A stretch of 50,509 nucleotides of DNA from Caulobacter sp. (GCA_028291055.1 JAQGIP010000026.1:1-50509), one strand, 5' to 3'. Positions 17,920-26,022 are shown, counted from the stretch's first letter. Program-made: numbers and translations. The notes: generated by a model from the sequence alone, not told the origin.

Positions 17920-18888
17920 TTACTCCGCCGCCACCGCTTCCCCGCCGCCCACATAGTACTGCGCATACTGGGCCCGGTAGGCCAGGATCGGGCCGTCGGC
18001 TTCGCACAGGATGGGGCGTTTCAGATAGCGCTTGGCTTCCCAGATCGGCTTGTCCTGGTCGAACTGGAAGGCGACGTTGCGCGCCACCGCGCGCGCGCCC
18101 TTGGCCGCCCCTTCGTCGAGATGGGCGGGGTAGTAGAAGTCGAACCGCGCCCGGGTCTGCTCGCGCGCGATCGGCGTCAGGGAGTTGATCAGCAGCACGT
18201 CGGAAATGCCGGTGAAGCGGATGGCCGACTGGCCGGGCCCGATGTGGTTGCCCTCGATCTGGCCCTCTACCAGGCCGCGCGGCGTCTCCATGGCGGCCTT
18301 GGCAACGCTGTGGCGCCGGATGCCCTCGATCTTCCACTGCGGGATGGGCGTGGATTTGACGCCGTGCACGAACAGGAAGTGGGGATAGTCGACGCCGTTC
18401 TCGGTGATCTCCTGCATATGGACGCCCACCGTCCAGTCGTGTTGCGAGGCCAGGGTCCAGGCCGCCGCGCCGCCGGGCAGGAAGTCCTCCACGGCCCAGA
18501 GAGGCTCGGCGCCGGCGGGATGGCGCCACACATAGATCAGGTTGTTGGCCTCGGTCAGCGGCCAGGTCTTCACGCAGCCGGGGCGGCGCGCGGCGATGGG
18601 CACGTTGGCGGCATAGGGGATTTCGCCCACCGAACCGTCGGCGTCATAGCGCCAGTTGTGGAAGGGGCATTCCAGCCGCTCGCCGGTCACCTTGCCGCCG
18701 CCCAGGTGGGCGCCGAGATGGCGGCAGATCGGATCGAAGGCGCGGGCCTGGCCGGCCTCGGAGCGCCAGAGCACGATCTCGGTGTCGAAGGCCTGGACGG
18801 TTTCCACCTGTCCCGGCGCGAGGTCGGCGCTCCTGGCCAGGGCGAACCAGCCGAACGGGATGGGCAGGGGACAACGGGGCTCGGTCAT
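17920..18888 (-). CDS. Rieske 2Fe-2S aromatic/steroid ring-hydroxylating oxygenase (alpha subunit)
   Basis: 322 aa. Rieske motif C55-R-H57 ... C74-P-F-H77 (ICRHLGAHL, ECPFHNW) and mononuclear iron ligands D167, H170, H175 in ENGVDYPHFLFVHG, the D-x2-H-x4-H arrangement found in KshA-type and cholesterol-7-desaturase-type oxygenases. N-terminal Rieske, C-terminal helix-grip domain. It hydroxylates or dehydrogenates a hydrophobic ring substrate using O2; no reductase/ferredoxin gene is adjacent. The convergent acyl-CoA ligase/amidohydrolase pair suggests catabolism of a ring compound, but the substrate is unknown. Confidence 0.88.
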   Translation of the reverse strand: MTEPRCPLPIPFGWFALARSADLAPGQVETVQAFDTEIVLWRSEAGQARAFDPICRHLGAHLGGGKVTGERLECPFHNWRYDADGSVGEIPYAANVPIAARRPGCVKTWPLTEANNLIYVWRHPAGAEPLWAVEDFLPGGAAAWTLASQHDWTVGVHMQEITENGVDYPHFLFVHGVKSTPIPQWKIEGIRRHSVAKAAMETPRGLVEGQIEGNHIGPGQSAIRFTGISDVLLINSLTPIAREQTRARFDFYYPAHLDEGAAKGARAVARNVAFQFDQDKPIWEAKRYLKRPILCEADGPILAYRAQYAQYYVGGGEAVAAE

Positions 18889-18932
18889 GCCCCATCATTG
18901 TAAGGATTGAGAGGGGAGAGCAAGCCCGGGGG

Positions 18933-19586
18933 CTATTGCATCGCCGCCTTCGCCCGCCGGAACACCTCCTCGAACATCGCCGGCGTGAGCCGTCCGGTGT
19001 TCGTGTTGAGCCGCGAGCAGTGGTAGCTGTTGATCAGCGTATAGGGGCCTGCCCGCATCTCGCTGCCATGGCCGGGGATGCCCGCCGAGGCCTTCATCCC
19101 CAGCGCCTTCAACACGTTACGGCGCGAAACATCCCCCAGGGACACGATCACCTGCAGCTTCGGCAAGGCGGCCAGGGTGGCGGTCAGGAAGGGGCGGCAG
19201 GTATTCTCCTCCGACGTCTCGGGCTTGTTGCCCGGCGGGGCGCAGCGCACGGCGTTGGTGATCACGCAGTCATGCAGCGTCAGGCCGTCGTCCGGCCGCG
19301 CCTCATAGGTCCCCCGCGCGAAACCCAGCTTGCCGAGGGTCTCGTAGAGCAGCCACCCGGCGCCGTCGCCGGTGAAGGGCCGCCCCGTGCGGTTGGCGCC
19401 TTGGCGTCCGGGGGCTAGGCCGACCACCAGCAGCCGCGCGTCGGGGTCGCCCCAGCTGGGGGCTGGGCCGTTGTACCAGTCGGGGTGCTCGGCCTGGTTC
19501 ACCGCGCGGTAGGCCACCAGGCGCGGGCAGAGGGGGCAGGTCTTCGGCGGTTCGGCGTCAGCGGCGGCGTAGGCGCTAAAGCTCAT
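18933..19586 (-). CDS. Uracil-DNA glycosylase, family 5 (UdgB-like, 4Fe-4S)
   Basis: 217 aa from ATG 19586, chosen because an upstream in-frame ATG lies deeper inside the NYN gene and the chosen start gives the usual N-terminus. Four cysteines, C17, C20, C115 and C130, fit the Fe-S cluster of family 4/5 enzymes (TCPLCPRLV, VRCAPPGNKP, ENTC). Motif 1 is GLAPGRQGANRTGRPFTGDGAG, with Ala where family 4 has a catalytic Glu; motif 2 is NSYHCSRLNTNTGR. It excises uracil and deaminated purines from DNA. It overlaps the end of the upstream NYN gene by 11 bp, implying co-translation. Confidence 0.88.
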   Translation of the reverse strand: MSFSAYAAADAEPPKTCPLCPRLVAYRAVNQAEHPDWYNGPAPSWGDPDARLLVVGLAPGRQGANRTGRPFTGDGAGWLLYETLGKLGFARGTYEARPDDGLTLHDCVITNAVRCAPPGNKPETSEENTCRPFLTATLAALPKLQVIVSLGDVSRRNVLKALGMKASAGIPGHGSEMRAGPYTLINSYHCSRLNTNTGRLTPAMFEEVFRRAKAAMQ

Positions 19587-20193
19587 CGTCCGCCTCGATC
19601 TCGGCGCGGGTGCGGGCCGGGGCATCGGACTGGAAGCGCGGCGTGGTCGGGCGCGAGGGCCGCCCGATGATGTCGCCCAGGTCGGCCAGGTCCACGAAGC
19701 TGTCGCAGGCGCGGCGCAGGTCGTCGCTGGCCATCGGCGGCTGGGATTTGACGGTGGAGACCACGGTGACCCGCGCGCCCTTGCGCTGAACCGCCTCGAC
19801 CAGGGCGCGGAAGTCGCCGTTGCCGGAAAACAGCACGATGTGGTCGGCCCCGCTGACGCCCGCCCCGGCGATCTCCAGGATATCGACGGCGATCTCGACG
19901 TTCATGTCGCCGCGCCAGCGCTTGCGTCCTTGGCTGTCGGTGAACTCCCGCGCCGGCTTGGTCACCAGGGTAAAGCCGTTGTAGTCGAGCCAATCGACCA
20001 GCGGCCGGATAGGCGAGTAGTCGTCGCCCTCGTTGATGGCGGTGTAGTAGTAGGCGCGGATCAGCACGCCGCGCTTGCGGAACTCGTCGAGCAGCTTCTT
20101 GTAGTCGATATCGAAGCCCAGCGACTTGGCCGTGGAATAGAAGTTGGCGCCGTCGATGAACAGGGCCAGGCGGTCGGTCGGATAGAAGGTCAT
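19576..20193 (-). CDS. NYN (PIN-like) domain protein, LabA/DUF88 family
   Basis: 205 aa. NYN ribonuclease-like core: LALFIDGANFY with Asp14, RWRGDMNVEIAVDIL and HIVLFSGNGDFRALVEAV supply the acidic residues expected at the metal site; the C-terminal tail (about 165-205) is polar and Pro/Arg-rich. Family members are thought to be Mg-dependent RNases; the target is unknown. It overlaps the uracil-DNA glycosylase gene downstream and diverges from folK with only a short gap between starts. Confidence 0.88.
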   Translation of the reverse strand: MTFYPTDRLALFIDGANFYSTAKSLGFDIDYKKLLDEFRKRGVLIRAYYYTAINEGDDYSPIRPLVDWLDYNGFTLVTKPAREFTDSQGRKRWRGDMNVEIAVDILEIAGAGVSGADHIVLFSGNGDFRALVEAVQRKGARVTVVSTVKSQPPMASDDLRRACDSFVDLADLGDIIGRPSRPTTPRFQSDAPARTRAEIEADDEL

Positions 20194-20205
20194 CGGCGTA
20201 ATTCC

Positions 20206-20730
20206 TTGAAAAATAACGTCATCTCAAATCCCGATGAAGCCGTGATCGTGGCCCTCGGCAGCAATATGCCGGGGCCCTACGGGTCCAGTCGCGCCCTGCT
20301 GGAAGCGGCCCTTGGGGCTTTCGAGGCCCACGGCCTGAGGGTGGTCGCCCGCTCAGGCTGGTGGCGCTCGGCCGCCTGGCCCGATCCAACCGGACCTGCC
20401 TATACGAACGGCGTCGCCATTGTCGAGACGCGGCTCGGGCCGGTTGAGGTGATGGCGGCCCTGCACGCGGTGGAGCTTGCGTTCGGGCGCGAGCGCGGGC
20501 CGGCGAATGCGAGCCGGACGCTGGACCTGGACCTGGTGGCCTATAGCCGCGAGGTCGGGGTGTTCGAGGGGGTCGAGCTGCCCCATCCGAGGGCGGCGGA
20601 GCGGCTGTTCTTGATGGGGCCGCTGAGCGAGATCGCGCCGGGGTGGGTGCATCCCGTGACGGGCGAATCGGCGTGGGCTTTGGCGAAACGCGCCTCCGTC
20701 GGTGCTGATGCGCGTCCGGACTCTCCCTAG
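20206..20730 (+). CDS. folK: 2-amino-4-hydroxy-6-hydroxymethyldihydropteridine pyrophosphokinase
   Basis: 174 aa from TTG 20206; GTG 20242 would give a start right at VIVALGSN. HPPK hallmarks: IVALGSNMPGPYGSSR, AYTNGVAIVETRLGP, ELAFGRERG, SRTLDLDLVAYS and LPHPRAAERLFLMGPLSEIAPGWVHP (pterin and ATP/Mg contacts). It transfers pyrophosphate from ATP to the dihydropterin in folate synthesis. The first start is only 12 bp from the divergent NYN start, too little for two separate promoters, which favours the later GTG or a leaderless arrangement. Confidence 0.88.
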   Translation: MKNNVISNPDEAVIVALGSNMPGPYGSSRALLEAALGAFEAHGLRVVARSGWWRSAAWPDPTGPAYTNGVAIVETRLGPVEVMAALHAVELAFGRERGPANASRTLDLDLVAYSREVGVFEGVELPHPRAAERLFLMGPLSEIAPGWVHPVTGESAWALAKRASVGADARPDSP

Positions 20731-20734
20731 AAAC

Positions 20735-20874
20735 TCCGCTCATCCCGACGAAAGTCGGGACCCATAGGGCCTGCGCGGTTGGTCATGAGCGCGGAAGTGG
20801 GTGCAAGCCTTGCTCCACCGCCCAACGAACCTTCATGCTCACCATGGGTCCCGACTTTCGTCGGGATGAGCGGA
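20735..20874. repeat. Paired inverted hairpin element, copy 3 (140 bp)
   Basis: Left end 20735-20770, beginning 4 bp after the folK stop; right end 20843-20874. Both ends have GGGACCCAT or its complement where most copies have GGGATCCAT, so the two ends changed together. The rpoZ promoter follows about 40 bp downstream. Confidence 0.9.
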
Positions 20875-20912
20875 GATTGTGGTGAGGCGGGGCGCTTGCG
20901 GACTATCCCGCG

Positions 20913-20941
20913 TTGCACAAAACCCCCGCACTCACTATGTT
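20913..20941 (+). promoter_or_regulatory. Sigma-70-type promoter for rpoZ-spoT
   Basis: TTGCAC (20913-20918), a 17-bp spacer, then TATGTT (20936-20941). A start near 20948 would leave about 27 nt of leader before the rpoZ ATG at 20975. Both boxes match the consensus in four or five positions, and spacing is ideal. No overlapping operator is evident. Confidence 0.5.
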
Positions 20942-20974
20942 GCGCGGTTCTACCTCCCCCGTCCGAGAGATTTC

Positions 20975-21334
20975 ATGGCCCGCGTTACCGTCGAAGATTG
21001 CGTCGAACGAGTTCCCAACCGCTTCAGCCTGGTGCTGCTGGCCGCCCATCGCGCCCGCGCCATCTCGGCCGGCGCGACCCTGCTGGTGGACCGCGACAAC
21101 GACAAGAACCCCGTCGTTGCGCTCCGCGAGATCGCCGATGACGTGGTCGATCATGAGGGCCTGAAGGAAAACCTGATCGGCACGCTGCAACGCGTCGATG
21201 AGCATTCGGAAGCCGAGGAAGAGGCCGAGACCCTGGCCCTGCTGTCGGATCCCACCCACATGCAGATGAGCGAAACCGAGCTGCTTCGCGCCCTGCAATC
21301 CGACCGCGACGGCGGGCAGGAGGAGCGCTACTGA
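20975..21334 (+). CDS. rpoZ: DNA-directed RNA polymerase omega subunit
   Basis: 119 aa from ATG 20975 ([20 protein letters not shown]). The omega fold is recognised by [33 protein letters not shown] and an acidic C-terminal tail. It stabilises beta-prime during RNA polymerase assembly and forms part of ppGpp site 1, which fits its place directly before spoT. Its TGA (21332-21334) overlaps a CTG that has a perfect Shine-Dalgarno and opens the spoT frame. Confidence 0.96.
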   Translation: MARVTVEDCVERVPNRFSLVLLAAHRARAISAGATLLVDRDNDKNPVVALREIADDVVDHEGLKENLIGTLQRVDEHSEAEEEAETLALLSDPTHMQMSETELLRALQSDRDGGQEERY

Positions 21335-21528
21335 GCCCCGAGGGCACAGAGCCTCTTACCCTGGAGGCGGAGCCTCAAACCTCCGCCCCTATTCCCACGA
21401 CCCCATCTCTGCCTGACGTCGGCCTGACGACAGCGAACCCGGCGCCCTCAGGGGCGCCGGAACTCGTTGAAGCGCCTGCCGCCGAAAAGCCCGCCAGCAC
21501 CGCGCCCGCCTCCGCCGCGCCCAAGGGC

Positions 21529-23805
21529 GTGCGCCAGCGGTTCCTGCGCCAATACGAACTGATCGAGCGGGTCCGGGCCTATGACCCCACCGCCGACGAG
21601 GCCCTGCTGAACCGGGCTTACGTCTATGCGGTGCGCATGCACGGCAGCCAGAAGCGCGCGTCGGGCGATCCCTATTTCGCCCACCCGATCGAGGTGGCCG
21701 GCATCCTCACCGACTACCGGCTGGACACGGCGACCATCGTCACCGCCCTGCTGCATGACGTCATCGAAGACACCGACGTCTCCCGCGCCGACATCGACAG
21801 CCTGTTCGGGGCCGAGGTGGGCGAGCTCGTCGAGGGCGTCACCAAGCTGTCCCGGCTTGAGCTGGCGGCCGAGCACACGCGCCAGGCGGAGAACCTGCGC
21901 AAGTTCATCCTGGCCATCTCCAAGGACGTGCGCGTCCTCATGGTCAAGCTGGCCGACCGGCTGCACAACATGCGCACCCTGGGGTTCGTGAACCCGGCCA
22001 AGCGCGAGCGCATCAGCCGCGAGACCCTGGACATCTATGCGCCGCTGGCGCGGTCCATCGGCTGTCACCGCATCTGTTCGGAGCTGGAGGAGCTCTCCTT
22101 CTTCCACCTCAACCCCGTGGCCCGCGACGCCATCATGCGCCGTCTCGACACCCTGCGCATCGAGCAGGGCGGGGCGGTGGCCCAGGTGTCGGGCGAGATC
22201 GTGGCCAAGCTGGAGGCCGCCGGCATCGGCGCCCGCGTGGCCGGCCGCGAGAAGCACCCCTATTCGATCTGGCGCAAGTTGCAGCGCAAGACCATTGGTT
22301 TTTCTCAGCTTTCCGACATCTACGCCTTCCGGGTGATCGTCGATTCCGCCGCCGACTGCTATGCGGCGCTCGGCGTCATCCACCGCGCCTGGCCCTGCGT
22401 GCCCGAGCGGTTCAAGGACTTCATCTCCACGCCCAAGCGCAACAACTACCGCTCGCTGCACACCACCGTGGTGGGCGCCAAGGGCATGCGCATCGAGATG
22501 CAGATTCGCACCGAGGCCATGGACCGCGTGGCCGAGGAGGGCGTGGCCGCCCACTGGGCCTACAAGAACGAGAGCTACGGCTTCGACGAGGAGGCCATGC
22601 AGGCCGCCGGCGGGCGCGACCCCCTGGCCAACCTGCGCCAGCTGGTCACCGTGCTGGAACACGGCGGCGACGCGGACGACCTGGTCGAACACGCCAAGAT
22701 GGAGATGTTCCTCGACCAGGTGTTCGTCTTCACGCCCAAGGGCAAGCTGATCAGCCTGCCCAAGGGGGCCATGGCGCTGGACTTCGCCTACGCCGTCCAC
22801 ACCAACGTGGGCGACACGACCGTGGGCGTGAAGGTCAACGGCGAGATGCGCCCCCTGCGCACCGGCCTGACCAACGGCGACGTCGTGGAGGTGATCCGGG
22901 GGCCCAAACCCGCCGTGCCGCCCGACTGGCGCAGCCTCACCATCACCGGCCGCGCGCGCTCCGCCATCCGCCGCCACATCCGCCAGTCGGAGAAGGAAGA
23001 GTTCCTGCGCTTAGGGCGGGTCTCCATCGACCAGGCCATAGAGCGCGCCGGCAAGAGCCGCACGGGCGTGTCGCTACGCCCCGCGCTGGACCGCTTCGGC
23101 GTGGACAACGACGAGGAGCTGCTCGACGCCGTGGGCCGTGGCCGCATCAGCCCCGCCCAGGTGGTGGAGGCCGTCTTCCCGGGCCTGAAGGACACCGCCC
23201 TGGCCGCCGCCAGCGCCAAGCGCCGCATCGAGGACGGCCGCGCCGCCAAGCTCTATGTCCACGGCTCGGGCCTGACGCCGGGCGTGTACCTCTGCTTCCA
23301 CAAGGGCTGCAGCCCCGTGCCCGGCGACCGCATCGTCGGCATCGTCCAGGACCTGAAGGCCGCCAAGGCCGAGGCGAAAGCCCTGGCCAAGGAAGGCGGC
23401 AAGGACGCGGCAAAGGCCGCCGTCCGCGCCGAGGAGCTGGGCGCCAAGGTCACCGGCCTGATCGAGGTCCACACCATCGACTGCCCGACCCTGGCCGACT
23501 ACGAGGACCGCGAGGACCTGTGGCGCGACCTGCAATGGACGCCCGAGGCCGAACGCAACACCATCAGCCGCGCCCGCCTGCGCGCCACCATCGAAAACGC
23601 CCCCGGTGTGCTGGGCGAAACCTGCACCATCATCGGCGAGGCCGGCGGCAACATCGTCAACCTGCGCATGCACTACCGCCAGGGCGACTTCTTCGACGTC
23701 GACTTCGATTTGGACGTGAAGGACGCGCGGCATTTGACCCACATCGCGGCGGCGTTGCGGGCTTGCCCGAGTGTGGAGACGGTGGACCGGGCGCGGGGGG
23801 CTTAG
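21529..23805 (+). CDS. spoT: Bifunctional (p)ppGpp synthetase/hydrolase (Rsh)
   Basis: 758 aa from GTG 21529. HD hydrolase: PYFAHPIEVAGIL, ALLHDVIEDTDV and KLADRLHNMRTLG; synthetase: HPYSIWRKLQRKTIGF, IYAFRVIVDSAADCYAALG and RNNYRSLHTTVVG; TGS domain VFVFTPKGKLISLPKGAMALDFAYAVHT; C-terminal ACT domain. It makes and degrades (p)ppGpp in the stringent response. The reading frame is open upstream to 21202 with no ATG/GTG/TTG, but CTG 21331, 7 nt after AGGAGG (21318-21323), would add 66 residues rich in Pro/Ala/Glu and couple it to rpoZ. GTG 21529 has only a weak, poorly spaced ribosome site. Confidence 0.93.
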   Translation: MRQRFLRQYELIERVRAYDPTADEALLNRAYVYAVRMHGSQKRASGDPYFAHPIEVAGILTDYRLDTATIVTALLHDVIEDTDVSRADIDSLFGAEVGELVEGVTKLSRLELAAEHTRQAENLRKFILAISKDVRVLMVKLADRLHNMRTLGFVNPAKRERISRETLDIYAPLARSIGCHRICSELEELSFFHLNPVARDAIMRRLDTLRIEQGGAVAQVSGEIVAKLEAAGIGARVAGREKHPYSIWRKLQRKTIGFSQLSDIYAFRVIVDSAADCYAALGVIHRAWPCVPERFKDFISTPKRNNYRSLHTTVVGAKGMRIEMQIRTEAMDRVAEEGVAAHWAYKNESYGFDEEAMQAAGGRDPLANLRQLVTVLEHGGDADDLVEHAKMEMFLDQVFVFTPKGKLISLPKGAMALDFAYAVHTNVGDTTVGVKVNGEMRPLRTGLTNGDVVEVIRGPKPAVPPDWRSLTITGRARSAIRRHIRQSEKEEFLRLGRVSIDQAIERAGKSRTGVSLRPALDRFGVDNDEELLDAVGRGRISPAQVVEAVFPGLKDTALAAASAKRRIEDGRAAKLYVHGSGLTPGVYLCFHKGCSPVPGDRIVGIVQDLKAAKAEAKALAKEGGKDAAKAAVRAEELGAKVTGLIEVHTIDCPTLADYEDREDLWRDLQWTPEAERNTISRARLRATIENAPGVLGETCTIIGEAGGNIVNLRMHYRQGDFFDVDFDLDVKDARHLTHIAAALRACPSVETVDRARGA

Positions 23806-23808
23806 GGC

Positions 23809-24060
23809 ATGTCCGCGGATCGGCGCGGCGTGTGGTTCCGTCGCACAGGTGGCCTGCGCCACGAACCCGTGAGCTGGCAGGGATGGGGCTTTTTTGCCCT
23901 GACCCTGGCCGTCTTGTGGGGCGGGCTGGCCGTCGGTGTGTGGGCAAACTGGCGCTGGTCAATCAACACCTTCCCGGAAATTCTCGTCTGGTTCTTGGTA
24001 GTGCTCATCGGCCAGTACGCCGTGGTGGTGCGCCACGCGGGGCCTAGGCGCGGGGCCTGA
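23809..24060 (+). CDS. Small two-helix membrane protein, unknown
   Basis: 83 aa, starting 3 bp after the spoT stop. A basic N-terminus (DRRGVWFRRTGGLRHEP) is followed by two hydrophobic helices, about 23-44 (WGFFALTLAVLWGGLAVGVWA) and 55-75 (ILVWFLVVLIGQYAVVVRH), and a basic tail. Probably an inner-membrane protein with both ends in the cytoplasm. The tight spacing suggests co-expression with spoT. I do not recognise a family. Confidence 0.7.
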   Translation: MSADRRGVWFRRTGGLRHEPVSWQGWGFFALTLAVLWGGLAVGVWANWRWSINTFPEILVWFLVVLIGQYAVVVRHAGPRRGA

Positions 24061-24096
24061 CGATCGCAAGGGGACCTCACGCTCCTCACAACTGAC

Positions 24097-24117
24097 CTTG
24101 TAAGCGTTCTTTACAAG
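24097..24117. other. Inverted repeat CTTGTAA-N7-TTACAAG
   Basis: CTTGTAA (24097-24103) and TTACAAG (24111-24117) around GCGTTCT in the gap after the small membrane protein. It could be a protein-binding site or small hairpin; no T-run follows. The rest of the 24061-24339 gap is repeat copy 4 and unassigned sequence. Confidence 0.4.
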
Positions 24118-24144
24118 TCGACTGCTCGCCTTGTTCCCCCACAC

Positions 24145-24287
24145 TCCGCTCATCCCGACGAAAGTCGGGATCCATAGGGCGTGTCAGGGTTGGACGCGGG
24201 AGAAGGGGAAGGGCTCACAGTGTCAGTTGGCTCCGTGAGCAATCACCGGACTCAACTTGGATCCCGACTTTCGTCGGGATGAGCGGA
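24145..24287. repeat. Paired inverted hairpin element, copy 4 (143 bp)
   Basis: Left end 24145-24180, extended upstream by CCCCCACAC as in copies 5 and 9; right end 24257-24287. The hairpin stems are the standard form. Located between the small membrane protein and the GIY-YIG gene. Confidence 0.9.
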
Positions 24288-24339
24288 GCTGGGAGGAGAG
24301 GAATTGCAAGAAGGTTGCCCATATGTTCCCCTCCGGCTC

Positions 24340-24735
24340 ATGGCCTTCTTCACCTACCTCCTGGCCAGTTCCACGGCGGGGACGCTCTACACGGGCTCGG
24401 CGGACAACCTGCTGGGCCGGCTGTGGGTGCATCGCGAGAAGGTGCTGCCGGGGTTCACGGCCACCTATGGAGTGACGCGCCTCGTCTGGTTCGAGGCCCA
24501 TGGCTCGCGTCACGAAGCCTTCCGCCGGAAGCGGCAGATCAAGGAATGGCGGCGGGCGTGGAAGGTCGAACTGATCGAGCGGGAGAATCCGCCTTGGGCC
24601 GATCTGTACGACAGCTTCTTTCCGGCCTCTGTGTTGCCCGATGGGTTGCTGGCCGATCCGTCGGATACCCCACACTCCGCTCATCCCGACGATCCGAAGA
24701 GCGGTCGTCGGGATGAGCGGACGGGAGGGGCATGA
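24340..24735 (+). CDS. GIY-YIG nuclease-superfamily protein (UPF0213-like) with repeat-derived tail
   Basis: 131 aa from ATG 24340 (MAFFTYLLASS). FTYLLAS...GTLYTGSADNLLGRLWVHRE matches the GIY-YIG core of small YhbQ-type proteins (here TYL / LYTG), with Arg in the following helix, the RKRQIKEWRRAWKVELIE segment and PPWADLYDSFF marking the normal end at about residue 92. The remaining residues run into repeat copy 5, so the last 20 or so (SDTPHSAHPDD, SGRRDERTGGA) are encoded by the repeat. Such proteins are presumed structure-specific nucleases; function is not established. Family members usually end near 90-100 aa. Confidence 0.8.
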   Translation: MAFFTYLLASSTAGTLYTGSADNLLGRLWVHREKVLPGFTATYGVTRLVWFEAHGSRHEAFRRKRQIKEWRRAWKVELIERENPPWADLYDSFFPASVLPDGLLADPSDTPHSAHPDDPKSGRRDERTGGA

Positions 24736-24747
24736 GCGGAGTGTGGG
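24668..24747. repeat. Compact palindromic copy of the hairpin element, copy 5 (80 bp)
   Basis: CCCACACTCCGCTCAT (24668-24683) mirrors ATGAGCGGAGTGTGGG (24732-24747). Nested inside, TCCGCTCATCCCGACGA (24676-24692) mirrors TCGTCGGGATGAGCGGA (24705-24721) around a 12-nt loop. The roughly 75-bp interior of the full copies and the GAAA hairpins are missing. The GIY-YIG stop codon (24733-24735) lies in it. Confidence 0.88.
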
Positions 24748-24779
24748 AGGGGACGGGCGAAGGAGGAGTTGGATACTTC

Positions 24780-25322
24780 CTAGTAAAGCTTCTCCGCCGC
24801 CTCTTCGTTGATCATCGCGGTGATGTAGGCCAGCAGCTGGTGGGTCGCGAGCTTGTTGCCGGTGATGCCCAGGCGGTCGGTGAGGCCGGCGATCAGGGGG
24901 CGGATGAAGTCGCTCTCGCCGTCGGGCATGGCGTCGGCCAGCATGTCGGCGGTGAAGCGGCTGCGGTCGGCGGTGGAGACGCCCAGCCAGGCGGCCATGA
25001 TGGCGTTTTCGCTGACGCCGTGGTTGCGGCGCAGGTATTCCGAGGCGCCCCGGCGCATCTCATAGGCCGCGAAGGCGGCGGCGGCGGGCTTGACCTGGTC
25101 CTGGGTGGTGACGCCACAGGCGCCGAAGGCGATCACCAGCAGGGATTCGTCGAACTCATAGGGCGTCTCGCCGGCCGAGCGGACATAGGTCTCGATGTCC
25201 TCGCTCGTCTTGTCGGCGGGCAGGTGGCTCCACAGGCAGGCCGCATCGCCGGCGCGCGCGGCGGCGGGCAGGGCGGCGAGGGCCAGGGCGGCGAGCACGG
25301 GGGCGATCGGGTGGGCTTTCAT
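24780..25322 (-). CDS. Secreted protein of unknown function
   Basis: 180 aa from ATG 25322. Signal peptide about 1-24 (HPIAPVLAALALAALPAAARA, cleavage after ARA). The mature protein is mostly helical (DIETYVRSAGETPYEFDESLL, AFAAYEMRRGASEYLRRN, NKLATHQLLAYITAMINEEAAEKLY) with Cys in DAACLW and FGACGV that could pair in the periplasm. No family is recognised. Divergent from pyrE with 106 bp between the starts. Confidence 0.72.
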   Translation of the reverse strand: MKAHPIAPVLAALALAALPAAARAGDAACLWSHLPADKTSEDIETYVRSAGETPYEFDESLLVIAFGACGVTTQDQVKPAAAAFAAYEMRRGASEYLRRNHGVSENAIMAAWLGVSTADRSRFTADMLADAMPDGESDFIRPLIAGLTDRLGITGNKLATHQLLAYITAMINEEAAEKLY

Positions 25323-25428
25323 GACCCGGAGCCTAGCGGCGGCGCTTATCGCAAACCAGCCATGTAAGGGGGCCCAATTTGGACAGGGGTCGTTGTGAGG
25401 CCCCCCGGCGCGCGCTATCCAGGGGCTC

Positions 25429-26022
25429 ATGACCAGCATGACCACGCATGACGTCCTTGAGGAATTCCGCGCCGCCGGCGCCCTGCGCGAGGGCCATTTC
25501 GTGCTGTCGTCGGGGCTGCACAGCCCGGTCTTCCTGCAGAAGAACCTGGTGTTCATGGACGCGGCCCGCTGCGAACGGCTGTGCAAGGCGCTGGCGGAGA
25601 AGATCACCGCCGCCGTGGGGCCCGTGGACGTGGCCATCAGCCCCGCCGTGGGCGGCATCATTCCGGGCTATGAGACCGCGCGCCACCTGAGCGTGCCCTC
25701 CATGTATGTCGAGCGCGAGGGCGGCGAATTCAGGCTGCGCCGGGGCTTCCATGTGGAGCCGGGCCAGCGCGTCGTGATGGTCGAGGACATCGTCACCACG
25801 GGCCTGAGCAGCCGCGAATGCATCGCCGCCATCGCCAAGGCCGGCGGGACCGTGGTGGCCGCCGCCTGCATCGTCGACCGCTCCGGCGGCAAGGCCGACG
25901 TGGGCGTGCCCCTGGTGGCCCTGGCCAGCCTGGAGGTGCCCGCCTATCCCGCCGACGCCCTGCCGCCCGAACTGGCCGCCATCCCGGTCCAGGATCCGGG
26001 CAGCCGGCGGCTGGTGATGTGA
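25429..26022 (+). CDS. pyrE: Orotate phosphoribosyltransferase
   Basis: 197 aa from ATG 25429 (ATG 25438 is possible). Type I PRTase fold: [45 protein letters not shown] and the PRPP-binding signature [14 protein letters not shown]. It converts orotate and PRPP to OMP in pyrimidine synthesis. The FLQKNLVF segment (normally FxxK) and the lack of a long N-terminal extension resemble the alphaproteobacterial version. Followed 69 bp later by pdxJ. Confidence 0.93.
   Translation: MTSMTTHDVLEEFRAAGALREGHFVLSSGLHSPVFLQKNLVFMDAARCERLCKALAEKITAAVGPVDVAISPAVGGIIPGYETARHLSVPSMYVEREGGEFRLRRGFHVEPGQRVVMVEDIVTTGLSSRECIAAIAKAGGTVVAAACIVDRSGGKADVGVPLVALASLEVPAYPADALPPELAAIPVQDPGSRRLVM

Noticed and set aside
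21448..22977. 509-codon minus-strand frame over spoT
   Set aside because: Antisense shadow: Gly/His/Gln-rich with no motif; spoT domains are unambiguous.
24061..24120. Terminator after the spoT-linked small membrane protein gene
   Set aside because: The CTTGTAA/TTACAAG hairpin is short and AT-rich with no T-run; listed only as an inverted repeat.
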